Assembly: GCA_002383325.1 (NCBI GenBank)
Contig: DFYJ01000003.1
Span: 43,330-51,012, forward strand
DNA: 7,683 nt
Direction of reading: 5' to 3'
From: Candidatus Aminicenantes bacterium UBA4085
GTDB taxonomy: Bacteria; Acidobacteriota; Aminicenantia; Aminicenantales; UBA4085
Shown here: in pieces, positions 1-6,933 of the stretch
Layout of the letters: the number at the start of each line of letters is the position of its first letter
Numbering within the stretch: position 1 is the stretch's first letter
The notes under the pieces: model-generated
The model's input: the letters and a program-made list of their open reading frames with translations, nothing else
What the model was told of the DNA's origin: nothing
The model's database searches: none
Position numbers and translations under genes: made by a program

Positions 1-1
1 C

Positions 2-358
2 AAAAGCGAGATCGTCTGGGCTCCCGTGCCTGGATCGGGCCGGAAGTGCCCGATCAACGACCGGTATTATTTCCGCTGGGAGTTCAACGAGAAGCCCAAG
101 ATGGGCTTGGTCATCCTCAAGGTTCGGGTCTATGACCGAAAGAACGATCAGGTCGTCCCGTTCAAGGCCACCGGCCGCTCGGACATGCCCTCCATGCGCG
201 GAGCCCATGATTCGGGCGACGTGGAGTTCAAGCTGAACCGGAAGAACGACTACCTCCTCCCCGTCAACATCGTCATGCCCGGCGATTGGGAGATCCGAGT
301 GATCTTCTGGCTCGACGGACGGCCGGTCTACCACGGGAGCATCCGTTTCGATGTCTAG
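2..358 (+). CDS. YtkA/FixH-like periplasmic protein, C-terminal part (5' truncated)
   Basis: The frame is open from the left edge to the TAG at 356-358, giving 118 visible residues, so the N-terminus (presumably a signal peptide or membrane anchor) lies outside the window. A GTG at 26 is in frame but is probably internal, because the reading frame continues upstream with similar codon use. The visible part looks all-beta. Residues 61-69 read DMPSMRGAH, followed by a GDVEF strand, then DYLLPVNIVMPGDWEIRV (83-100). This matches the general plan of the YtkA/FixH family, in which an MPxM...H segment precedes a Gly/Asp-Tyr strand and an MPGxW strand. M62, M65, H69 and M92 could form a soft-metal (copper-like) site; this is inference. 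The next gene starts inside this one (8-bp overlap), so the two are likely translationally coupled. It could instead be another Ig-like periplasmic domain. Family call moderate, function unknown. Confidence 0.6.
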   Translation, partial: KSEIVWAPVPGSGRKCPINDRYYFRWEFNEKPKMGLVILKVRVYDRKNDQVVPFKATGRSDMPSMRGAHDSGDVEFKLNRKNDYLLPVNIVMPGDWEIRVIFWLDGRPVYHGSIRFDV

Positions 359-1349
359 CCGGAAACGCATCCCCCCGGCTGTGGCGACGGCCGCCCTGCT
401 TGCGATCGCCTCGCCTCTATGGGCCTCCAAGGCTTTGCTCTACTTCGAAGTCCAGGGCATCGCCGGCTACTCCGGCGCGGCCCGCAAGGCCGTCTTCTAT
501 TCCGCCTCGCCCATGGACGCGATGCAGAAGCCGAGCCTGGGCTTTGATTACATCCAGCGCATCTCCGGGCCCGCGGGCGACTTCGCCGTCCTGGCCGTGC
601 AGGCCCGCCTGGCCTGGAACCAGGAGGGAGACAAGCGCCTCGAGCCGCAGTTGTACAACGCCTACCTCAAGCTCAAGCTCAAGCCCTTCGACTTCTGGTT
701 CGGCCACGCCGCGCCGGAATTCGGGATGGCCGCGGCACTCGACAGCCACGCCGCGCTCCTGCAGCCCCTGGCCATGTCGGGCTTTGGCCTCGACCGAGAC
801 TGGGGCGTCGGACTCGAGCGGGACACGGCCAAGGGGGGCTGGGGCGTTTCGCTGACGACCGGGTCGGGCATGACCACCAGCTTCTCCGGCGGCTACTTTC
901 TGGCCGGCCGTTACCAGACCGGGGTTCTGGCTGCGGACAACGCCGTGGGCGGCTTCTCCCTGGGCTACGGCAAGATGGTCGACGCCATGGGCGTCCAGGT
1001 CATGAGCCGGCATCTGATCGACTTCGCCATGGCCGCCATCGACCTGACTTGGCTGCGCAACAATATCGAGAACCGGGTGGAGCTGGCCGGCGGGCAGAGG
1101 AACGGGCGAGCCGCCTTCGGCGGCCTCTACCGGATCGGCTTCGGACTTCTGCCCGAGAGCCGCCTCAAGCTGGAGATTCAGCCGGCCTTCATCCTCTCGG
1201 AGGGGGCAGCCCGCCTGAAGCTTTCGGCCGGGGCGGCCTGGCTCCCCCACCCGGACTGGACCCTCCGGACGGCCGCAGTCTATGATTCCAAGGCCGAGGA
1301 CTTTCGATTCGTCCTTCAAGTCTACTTTTACAAGGGGCTGAACCTGTGA
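351..1349 (+). CDS. Exported probable outer-membrane beta-barrel protein, family not recognised
   Basis: This 332-residue protein starts at ATG 351, inside the end of the previous gene, with GGGAG at 335-339 as a plausible ribosome site 11 nt upstream. Residues 1-25 look like a Sec signal peptide: R4-K5-R6, a hydrophobic core at about 10-23, and a likely cut after LWA25. The mature part has no hydrophobic helix. It consists of short alternating polar/hydrophobic segments rich in Gly, aromatic residues and Leu, for example NAYLKLKLKPFDFWFGH (103-119), WGVGLERD (151-158), GGFSLGYGK (200-208) and the final FRFVLQVYFYKGLNL (318-332). This is the usual look of a 12- to 16-strand outer-membrane barrel. 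The FWFGHAAPEFGMA segment (115-127) is reminiscent of the strand/loop region of porin-like proteins, but I do not recognise a specific family. The terminal residue is Leu rather than the Phe often seen in BAM substrates. A lipid or metabolite porin, or a structural partner of the neighbouring proteins, is possible. Barrel call fairly confident, function unknown. Confidence 0.7.
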   Translation: MSSRKRIPPAVATAALLAIASPLWASKALLYFEVQGIAGYSGAARKAVFYSASPMDAMQKPSLGFDYIQRISGPAGDFAVLAVQARLAWNQEGDKRLEPQLYNAYLKLKLKPFDFWFGHAAPEFGMAAALDSHAALLQPLAMSGFGLDRDWGVGLERDTAKGGWGVSLTTGSGMTTSFSGGYFLAGRYQTGVLAADNAVGGFSLGYGKMVDAMGVQVMSRHLIDFAMAAIDLTWLRNNIENRVELAGGQRNGRAAFGGLYRIGFGLLPESRLKLEIQPAFILSEGAARLKLSAGAAWLPHPDWTLRTAAVYDSKAEDFRFVLQVYFYKGLNL

Positions 1350-1996
1350 GATTCCCCCGCCGCCGAGCCTCCTGGGCCCCGGGCGCCATCCTGGTCGTCC
1401 TGTCCGTCCTGGCCCTCCGCCTGCTGGCCGCCGTCGGCTGCGAGCTGAACGACCCCGACCGCGACGTCCGCCGGCTCTTCCCGGGCGCGACCGGGTTCAA
1501 GACCGAGTACGTCTCGGTCCAGAAGGCCGGAGGCGAGCCGCTCCTGCGCCGGATCGAGGCCCGTCTGGGGGACCGCTTTCAGGGCCTCTACGAGACCGTC
1601 GATGTCTCCTACACCATGTACCGGATCTATAAGGGCCAGGACCTCATCGGCTACATCCACGGCGTCAACCAGAAAGGGCGATACGGCGGCATCCAGGTCT
1701 TTCTGTCCCTCGACCTGCAGGGAACGATCCGGGCCTTCTATTTCCAGAGGCTGACCAACCAGTCCGCGGCCAAGCTGCGCGACCCGGCCTTCGGCCGGCA
1801 GTTCGTCGGCCTGACCCTGGCCGACTTCGCCGCCTATGATCCGGCTTCGGGAGCCGTCAAGCCAGGCTCCCGGCTGGCCGCCGTCAAGAATCCCGCCCCG
1901 GACGCGGAGGATGACTTCCGGGCCGCCCTGCGGGGGGCCAAGAAGAACCTCATCCTCTGCGAGGTCTTCCTGTTCGGGAGGGCCGACAAGCTGTGA
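1346..1996 (+). CDS. Membrane-anchored FMN-binding-domain-like protein (RnfG/NosR type)
   Basis: This 216-residue protein starts at GTG 1346, overlapping the previous stop by 4 bp, with AAGGGG at 1332-1337 as ribosome site. R5-R6-R7 and a hydrophobic stretch (13-31) form an anchor that ends at Cys32 in AVGC. This is an imperfect lipobox, so the protein may be a lipoprotein or a single-pass periplasmic protein. LFPGATGF (44-51) resembles the start of the periplasmic domain of RnfG/NosR proteins. Residues 102-161 follow the FMN_bind pattern: GYIHGV, then RYGGIQVFLSLD, then GTIRAF, then a segment where the family has its ETPGLG motif (here TNQSAAKL), then FGRQFVGL. The family's flavinylation signature (S/D-G-A/x-T/S-x-T) should fall near the C-terminal helix, but there the protein reads KNPAPDAEDDFRAALRGAKK (181-200), with no Thr or Ser acceptor. 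It therefore probably does not carry covalent FMN. Fold call moderate, role unknown. Its position just before the ABC genes suggests an accessory or redox-sensing part. Confidence 0.6.
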   Translation: MRFPRRRASWAPGAILVVLSVLALRLLAAVGCELNDPDRDVRRLFPGATGFKTEYVSVQKAGGEPLLRRIEARLGDRFQGLYETVDVSYTMYRIYKGQDLIGYIHGVNQKGRYGGIQVFLSLDLQGTIRAFYFQRLTNQSAAKLRDPAFGRQFVGLTLADFAAYDPASGAVKPGSRLAAVKNPAPDAEDDFRAALRGAKKNLILCEVFLFGRADKL

Positions 1997-2022
1997 CGGA
2001 CCGTCGGCCCGAAGCGGCGGGA

Positions 2023-2030
2023 AGAGAGGA
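2023..2030 (+). promoter_or_regulatory. Ribosome binding site deciding the permease start at 2037
   Basis: AGAGAGGA lies 6 nt before ATG 2037. The frame is open further upstream (to a potential start at 1836), but that part overlaps the previous gene and encodes Pro/Ser/Arg-rich residues typical of an out-of-frame shadow. The ribosome site and the usual permease N-terminus both place the start at 2037. Confidence 0.7.
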
Positions 2031-2036
2031 AAAACC

Positions 2037-3239
2037 ATGAGCGAGATGAGGATCTCCATCTACCAGGTGGCGGCCAAGAACCTCCTGCGCAAGAAGACCC
2101 GGACCCTGCTGACCATCCTGGGCATCGGCCTGTCGGCCTGGGTCCTGACGAGTCTGTTCGGCTTCAACCGGGGCTACGAAGCGGCCCTGAACAAGGACAT
2201 CGACAATATGGGCTTCCAGGTCCTGCTGACAGCCAAGGGCTGCCCCTACGAGGCGGCGACCCTGATGCTCAAGGGCGGCACCGGCCTGCGCTACATGCCG
2301 GAAGCGGTATTTACCGACATCCTCAAGAATCCCGAGGTGGACCGGATCACCCCCATGCTGATGCAGGCCGTTTTCGACCCCAACAAGGGCGAGAGCGGCG
2401 GCATCTCGGCTTACCTGGGCATCGACCCGGCCACCTACCCCGAGATGAAATCCTTCCTCAAGTTCCGCCAGGGCGGCTGGTTCAAGGACCCGGAGGCCCA
2501 TGTGGCCGTCCTGGGCTACGAGGCGGCCGAGCTGGAGCAGCGCGAGGTCGGCGACAAGATCTTGGTTCTGGAGAAAAACATCGAGTACACCGTGGCCGGC
2601 ATCCTGGGGCGCTCCGGGACGCAGGACGACGGGACGATCTTCGTGCCCATCCGGACGCTGCAGAAGGACTTCGGCCAGGAAGGCAAGGTCACGGCCGTCG
2701 GGATCAAGGTCCGCAAGGACGCCGACATCACCGGTCTGGAGAACAAGCTCTACGAGCTGCCCGACGTCCAGGTCGTGTCCATGGCCCAGGTCAAGACGAC
2801 GATCATGTCTCTGGTGGCGACGGCCAAGGTCATGGTCTTCTCCATCGCCCTGATCGCCATCCTGATCGCCATGCTCGGCGTCATCAACACCATCCTGATG
2901 TCGGTCTTCGAGCGCTTCCAGGAGATCGGGATCATCAAGAGCATGGGGGCCATGCCCTGGGACGTCTTCCGCATGATCTGGACGGAGACCGTCATCCTCT
3001 GCCTCCTGGGCGGCACACTGGGCGTCGGCCTGTCCTTCGGCCTCTCCAAGCTGACCGACCTGCTCATCCGCCGGCTCCTGCCCTACACGCCGACCGGGAG
3101 CCTGATCATCGTCAATGCCCCCCTGGCCCTGATGACCCTGGCCATCGTCCTGGTCATCGGCCTGATCAGCGGAATCTATCCCGCCTGGCGGGCCTCCCGC
3201 GTCCGGCCCTTGGAATCCATCCGCAGCGAAGGAGAATGA
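2037..3239 (+). CDS. ABC transporter permease, divergent FtsX/MacB-type
   Basis: A 400-residue inner-membrane permease with the MacB/LolC/FtsX plan. A basic N-terminus (NLLRKKTRT, 15-23) precedes TM1 (about 23-42), a large periplasmic domain (43-263), and three more helices (about 264-290, 314-340, 362-385). The cytoplasmic coupling region reads ERFQEIGIIKSMGA (292-305), and the protein ends YPAWRASRVRPLESIR (381-396), the characteristic FtsX-family tail. The periplasmic domain carries an unusual conserved-looking segment, KGCPYEAATLMLKGG (67-81), with a lone Cys69, and GTQDDGTIFVPI (194-205), the usual MacPD strand region. It starts 40 nt after the FMN-like gene, and the ATPase gene follows almost directly. 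The sequence is clearly different from the second permease at 3943, so the two may pair as a heterodimer around one ATPase dimer. The family is a mechanotransmission exporter; substrate unknown. Confidence 0.88.
   Translation: MSEMRISIYQVAAKNLLRKKTRTLLTILGIGLSAWVLTSLFGFNRGYEAALNKDIDNMGFQVLLTAKGCPYEAATLMLKGGTGLRYMPEAVFTDILKNPEVDRITPMLMQAVFDPNKGESGGISAYLGIDPATYPEMKSFLKFRQGGWFKDPEAHVAVLGYEAAELEQREVGDKILVLEKNIEYTVAGILGRSGTQDDGTIFVPIRTLQKDFGQEGKVTAVGIKVRKDADITGLENKLYELPDVQVVSMAQVKTTIMSLVATAKVMVFSIALIAILIAMLGVINTILMSVFERFQEIGIIKSMGAMPWDVFRMIWTETVILCLLGGTLGVGLSFGLSKLTDLLIRRLLPYTPTGSLIIVNAPLALMTLAIVLVIGLISGIYPAWRASRVRPLESIRSEGE
3229..3234 (+). promoter_or_regulatory. Ribosome binding site deciding the ATPase start at 3242
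   Basis: AAGGAG sits in the last codons of the upstream permease. Two in-frame ATGs follow, at 3236 (overlapping the permease stop TGA) and 3242. Spacing is only 1 nt to the first but 7 nt to the second, so 3242 is the better start. Confidence 0.65.
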
Positions 3240-3241
3240 TC

Positions 3242-3942
<701 letters not shown>

Positions 3943-3946
<4 letters not shown>

Positions 3947-5178
3947 AATCCATCAACCTGATGCTGCGCATCCTGAAAGTTTCCTTGCGGGCCCTAGCCC
4001 GCAACAAGATGCGGACCTTCCTGACCTGCCTGGGCATCATCATCGGCGTCGGGGCCGTCATCGCCATGATCTCCATCGGGGCCGGCGCCCGGGCCGCCGT
4101 CGAGAGCCGCTTCGCCAGCATGGGCACCAACCTCCTGTACGTGGGGCCGGGCAACCGCAACGTCGGCGGCGTCCGGACGGGCTTCGGCGGCTGGAACACC
4201 CTGACCGTCGAGGACGCCGAGGCCCTCAAGGGCCTCTCGGCCGTCGAGTCCGTCTCGCCCTCGGTCAGCGCCCGGGCCCAGGTCGTCTACAACGCCAAGA
4301 ACTGGAACACCTCGGTCCAGGGCGTCGGCGAGAGCTATCCCGACGTCCGCAAGTGGGAGATGGCGGGCGGCGCCTTCTTCGACGAGACCCATGTCAAGTC
4401 GGCGGCCAAGGTTTGCGTCCTGGGCGCCGACGTCAAGACCAACCTGTTCGAGGATGCCGACCCGCTGGGCCAGACCATCCGGATCAAGCGGGTGCCCTTC
4501 GTCGTCATCGGCGTCCTCAAGAGCAAGGGCCAGTCGGGCGGCTTCGGCAGCCGCGACGACATCATCCTCATCCCCTACACGACCTGCATGAAGCGTATCC
4601 AGAAGGCCGAGTTCGTCGGCAGCATCGACGTCTCGGCCGCCTCATCGACCGAGACGGCCGAGGCCAAGCGCCAGATCGAGGAGCTGCTGCGGGAGCGCCA
4701 CCGCATCGCCCCCGGGGCGGCCGATGATTTTACCGTCAGGGACATGGCCGAGATCGCCGAAGGCGCGGCCGAGTCGACCAACATCCTGACCATCCTGCTC
4801 GGCTCGATCGCCTCCATCTCCCTGCTGGTCGGCGGCATCGGCATCATGAACATCATGCTGGTCTCGGTCACCGAGCGCATCCGCGAGATCGGCATCCGCA
4901 TGTCGATCGGGGCCAAGGAGCGGGACATCCTGCTGCAGTTCCTGGGCGAGGCCGTGGTCCTCAGCCTCTTGGGCGGGGTCCTGGGCATCATCCTGGGAGT
5001 CGGCATCTCCAAGCTGCTCAAGTTCATCCCCATCTTCGCTTCGATCACCACGGTCGTCTCGCCGAGCTCGGTGCTGATGGCCTTTCTCTTCTCGGCCTCG
5101 GTCGGGATCTTCTTCGGCTTCTACCCCGCCCGCAAGGCCTCCAAGCTCGATCCGATCGATGCCCTGCGCTACGAATAA
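3943..5178 (+). CDS. ABC transporter permease, MacB-type
   Basis: A 411-residue permease starting at GTG 3943, within the ATPase stop (GTGA overlap). AGAGG at 3931-3935 is 7 nt upstream. An in-frame ATG at 3961 would only remove six residues. TM1 is about residues 27-48 (GIIIGVGAVIAMISIGAGAR), followed by a periplasmic domain (49-280), then TM2 (282-308), TM3 (331-357) and TM4 (375-396). GGIGIMNIMLVSV (297-309), TERIREIGIRMSIGAKERDI (310-329) and YPARKASKLDPIDALRYE (394-411) are near-consensus MacB C-terminal motifs. Unlike E. coli MacB it lacks a fused N-terminal ATPase domain, which is supplied by the preceding gene. MacB-type permeases do not carry substrate through the membrane. They move periplasmic substrate outward through a TolC channel, which fits the TolC gene 20 nt downstream. 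The adaptor (MacA-like) normally needed is not in the window. Substrate unknown. Confidence 0.93.
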
Positions 5179-5198
5179 GCGAGAAAACGAGGTTCATC

Positions 5199-6761
5199 AT
5201 GAATAGAAAAGCCCTTGCCCTAAGTCTCGGCCTGGCCTGCCTCCTGGCGGCCGGGCTGCCGGCCCGGGCCCAGGACGGCGTCCTCAAGCTGACCCTGCAG
5301 GACGCCGTGACGCGGGCCCTGCAGAACAACATCAGCCTCCAGGTGGCCGTCCTCGGCCCCGAGAGCGCGGCTCTGTCCCTGGCCCAGGCCAAGGACATCT
5401 ACCTCCCGACGCTGTCCTTCAGCTACTCCAAGCGCAACAGCGAGAACGCGGGTTACTCCTTCCTGGACACCGGAAGCAGCACCGTCACCAAGACCGACAA
5501 CGTCCAAGGCACGGTCAGGCAGACCACCCCCTGGGGCGGCACGCTGTCGCTGGGCTTGTCGGACGGCATGACCGATTCGACCCAGATCGGCAACACCATC
5601 AACCCCCGCTACAGCACCTCGCTGTCGCTGTCTTTCAGCCAGCCCCTTCTCAAGGGCTTCGGCGCCAAAATGACCAACATGGACATCGTCATTGCCCGCA
5701 ACAGCCTGGACAGCTCCAAGATCCAGCTGGAGAAGACGGTCGAAGACACCATCTACAGCGTGACCCAGGCCTACTGGATGCTGGTCTACAGCATCGAGAA
5801 CCTCAAGGTCCAGAAAACCTCCCTGCAGCTGGCCAAGGACCTCCTGGCCCAGAACCAGCGCAGGGTCGAGATCGGCCAGCTGGCCCCCCTGGAAGTCCTC
5901 AGCGCCCAGTCGCGGGTGGCCACCCTCGAGGCGCAGCTCCTCTCTTCGGAAGCCTCGATCAAGGCCTACGAGGACAACCTCCGGCTCCTTCTGGCCCTCA
6001 CCGACGAGGAAGAGAGGCAGTTCAAGTCCATTGAGCCGACGGACAAGCCCGACTTCACCGCCCACCCGGTCGACCTGGACGAGTCCATAGCCACGGCCAT
6101 GGTCAAGCGCTCCGACCTGCAGGTCAACCGCATCTCCATCCAGACCCAGGAGCTCAACCGGGCCTACGCCAAGAACCAGCTCCTGCCCGGCCTCAACCTG
6201 ACGGCCGGTCTCTCCAGCCCCGGCATCTCGGGCACCCAGATCACCTACGACGGCAGCCCCCTGAACGGCATCATCCTCAGCACCACGGAACGTGGCCGCA
6301 GCGTCGCCTATTCGGATACCTTCGGATTCAAGTATCCCAACTGGAACATCGGCCTGACGCTGGACGTCAGCCTGAGCAACTTCCTGACCAAGGCCGGCTA
6401 CGGGATGGCCCGGCTGAACCTCAAGACGGCCATGCTCAATCTCAAGAACACCGAGAAGACGGCCCTCAACGACGTTCGGACCGCCGTCCGCCTCCTGCAG
6501 ACGACCTACAAGCAGGTCGAGGCCTACAAGGTCGCCCGCGAGCTGGCCGAGAAGAACCTGGCCGCCGAGGAGGAGAAGCTGCGGGTCGGCATGAGCACCA
6601 ATTACCTGGTTCTTGAATACCAGAGCGCCCTGGGCAGCGCCCGCACGGCCGAGCTGCAGGCCATCATCAACTACAACGTGGCCCAGACCGGCCTGGAGCG
6701 GGCCATCGGCACGCTCCTGGAGAACAAGTCCATCAAGATCCAGGATATCCCGATCCACTGA
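5199..6761 (+). CDS. TolC-family outer-membrane efflux protein
   Basis: A 520-residue outer-membrane factor, starting at ATG 5199 with GAGG (5189-5192) 6 nt upstream. Residues 1-24 are a Sec signal peptide (core 6-20, cut after ARA24). The mature protein shows the two-fold OEP repeat. The first half begins LTLQDAVTRALQNN (31-44), has a strand SLSLSFSQPLLKGFG (141-155) and then long helices with GQLAPLEVLSAQSRVATLEA (226-245). The second half begins at about 293, has a strand NIGLTLDVSLSNFL (383-396) and ends with helices containing GMSTNYLVLEYQSALGSA (464-481) and LERAIGTLL (499-507). The pairing of a GQ/GM turn with a V/Y-LE-QS helix in each half is typical of TolC proteins. It should trimerise into a channel-tunnel serving the MacB-type module upstream. 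It is the last gene before a strong stem-loop. Length is within the normal range, and no defects are seen. Confidence 0.94.
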   Translation: MNRKALALSLGLACLLAAGLPARAQDGVLKLTLQDAVTRALQNNISLQVAVLGPESAALSLAQAKDIYLPTLSFSYSKRNSENAGYSFLDTGSSTVTKTDNVQGTVRQTTPWGGTLSLGLSDGMTDSTQIGNTINPRYSTSLSLSFSQPLLKGFGAKMTNMDIVIARNSLDSSKIQLEKTVEDTIYSVTQAYWMLVYSIENLKVQKTSLQLAKDLLAQNQRRVEIGQLAPLEVLSAQSRVATLEAQLLSSEASIKAYEDNLRLLLALTDEEERQFKSIEPTDKPDFTAHPVDLDESIATAMVKRSDLQVNRISIQTQELNRAYAKNQLLPGLNLTAGLSSPGISGTQITYDGSPLNGIILSTTERGRSVAYSDTFGFKYPNWNIGLTLDVSLSNFLTKAGYGMARLNLKTAMLNLKNTEKTALNDVRTAVRLLQTTYKQVEAYKVARELAEKNLAAEEEKLRVGMSTNYLVLEYQSALGSARTAELQAIINYNVAQTGLERAIGTLLENKSIKIQDIPIH

Positions 6762-6786
6762 AGGCCGTCCGGATCGCTCGGTTGGC

Positions 6787-6830
6787 GGCCGTCCTCATCC
6801 TCCCGTCGCGGAGGATGAGGACGGCCCTTT
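6787..6830 (+). terminator. Stem-loop, probable intrinsic terminator of the ABC/tolC operon
   Basis: Left arm 6787-6803 and right arm 6810-6826 are perfect reverse complements (17 bp, about 70% GC), separated by the 6-nt loop CGTCGC. The stem starts 25 nt after the tolC stop. The tail is short (CTTTGCTGT), so the U-tract is weak. Termination may be partial or Rho-aided, or the hairpin may mainly protect the mRNA 3' end. The stem is symmetrical, but the only T-run lies on the + strand side. Confidence 0.75.
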
Positions 6831-6858
6831 GCTGTCCGGGCGGCCGGCGGCGTATAAT
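6829..6858 (+). promoter_or_regulatory. Candidate sigma-70-type promoter for the second tolC-like gene
   Basis: TATAAT at 6853-6858 is a perfect -10 box, conspicuous in such GC-rich DNA. A half-matching -35 element, TTGCTG (6829-6834), lies 18 nt upstream. Transcription would begin near 6865 and give a leader of about 70 nt before ATG 6934. The -35 element overlaps the tail of the preceding terminator, so the two signals are packed together. The -10 box is the strong part of this call; the -35 is weak. Confidence 0.55.
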
Positions 6859-6871
6859 CGGCCCCTTTGCG

Positions 6872-6928
6872 GGCCCGCCTCGGGCCGGAGGAACGGATCG
6901 GTCCGAAGACGTCATACGGAGGTCGGAC
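6872..6928 (+). promoter_or_regulatory. Leader of the second tolC-like gene with small inverted repeats
   Basis: GGCCCG (6872-6877) and CGGGCC (6881-6886) form a 6-bp stem with a 3-nt loop. Further on, GTCCGA (6901-6906) and TCGGAC (6923-6928) are complementary and enclose GGAGG (6918-6922), the ribosome site of the gene at 6934. GTCCG can instead pair with CGGA at 6894-6897. The pairings could modulate ribosome access, but short stems are common at this GC content. No riboswitch class is recognised. Confidence 0.3.
6918..6922 (+). promoter_or_regulatory. Ribosome binding site for the second tolC-like gene
   Basis: GGAGG is 11 nt before ATG 6934, slightly long. The next in-frame ATG at 6940 would be 17 nt away, so 6934 is preferred. 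Confidence 0.6.
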
Positions 6929-6933
6929 GAACA

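Noticed and set aside
26..28. GTG 26 as the true start of the first gene
   Set aside because: The frame is open to the window edge with coding-like sequence, there is no good ribosome site, and the product would lack the export signal expected of this family.
417..1319. A 300-codon - strand open frame opposite the barrel gene
   Set aside because: Same mirror effect. No recognisable motifs, and the + strand frame has a signal peptide and coupled neighbours.
1836..2036. A 67-residue N-terminal extension of the first permease
   Set aside because: It overlaps the previous gene out of frame, is Pro/Ser/Arg-rich, and would bury the expected N-terminus. AGAGAGGA six nt before ATG 2037 gives a better start.
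1328..2059. A 243-codon - strand open frame opposite the FMN-domain-like gene
   Set aside because: It crosses the junctions of three well-supported + strand genes and shows only shadow-type composition.
3236..3241. ATG 3236 as the start of the ATPase
   Set aside because: Only 1 nt separates it from AAGGAG. ATG 3242 has a normal 7-nt spacing, and the two extra residues (Met-Ile) add nothing.
5220..6758. A 512-codon open frame on the - strand covering nearly the whole first tolC gene
   Set aside because: It is the mirror of a GC-rich coding frame. Its product is a low-complexity Gly/Leu/Val/Asp/Gln-rich chain with no domain, while the + strand frame is an unmistakable TolC with ribosome site and signal peptide.
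6763..6770. A third copy of GGCCGTCC just after the tolC stop
   Set aside because: It could pair with the right arm of the terminator over 8 bp, but the 17-bp perfect pairing is far stronger. It is probably incidental in this GC-rich sequence.
6762..6933. A small gene or non-coding RNA in the gap between the two tolC genes
   Set aside because: The stretch is accounted for by the terminator, candidate promoter and leader. Open frames here are short, lack ribosome sites or run out of frame into the second tolC.
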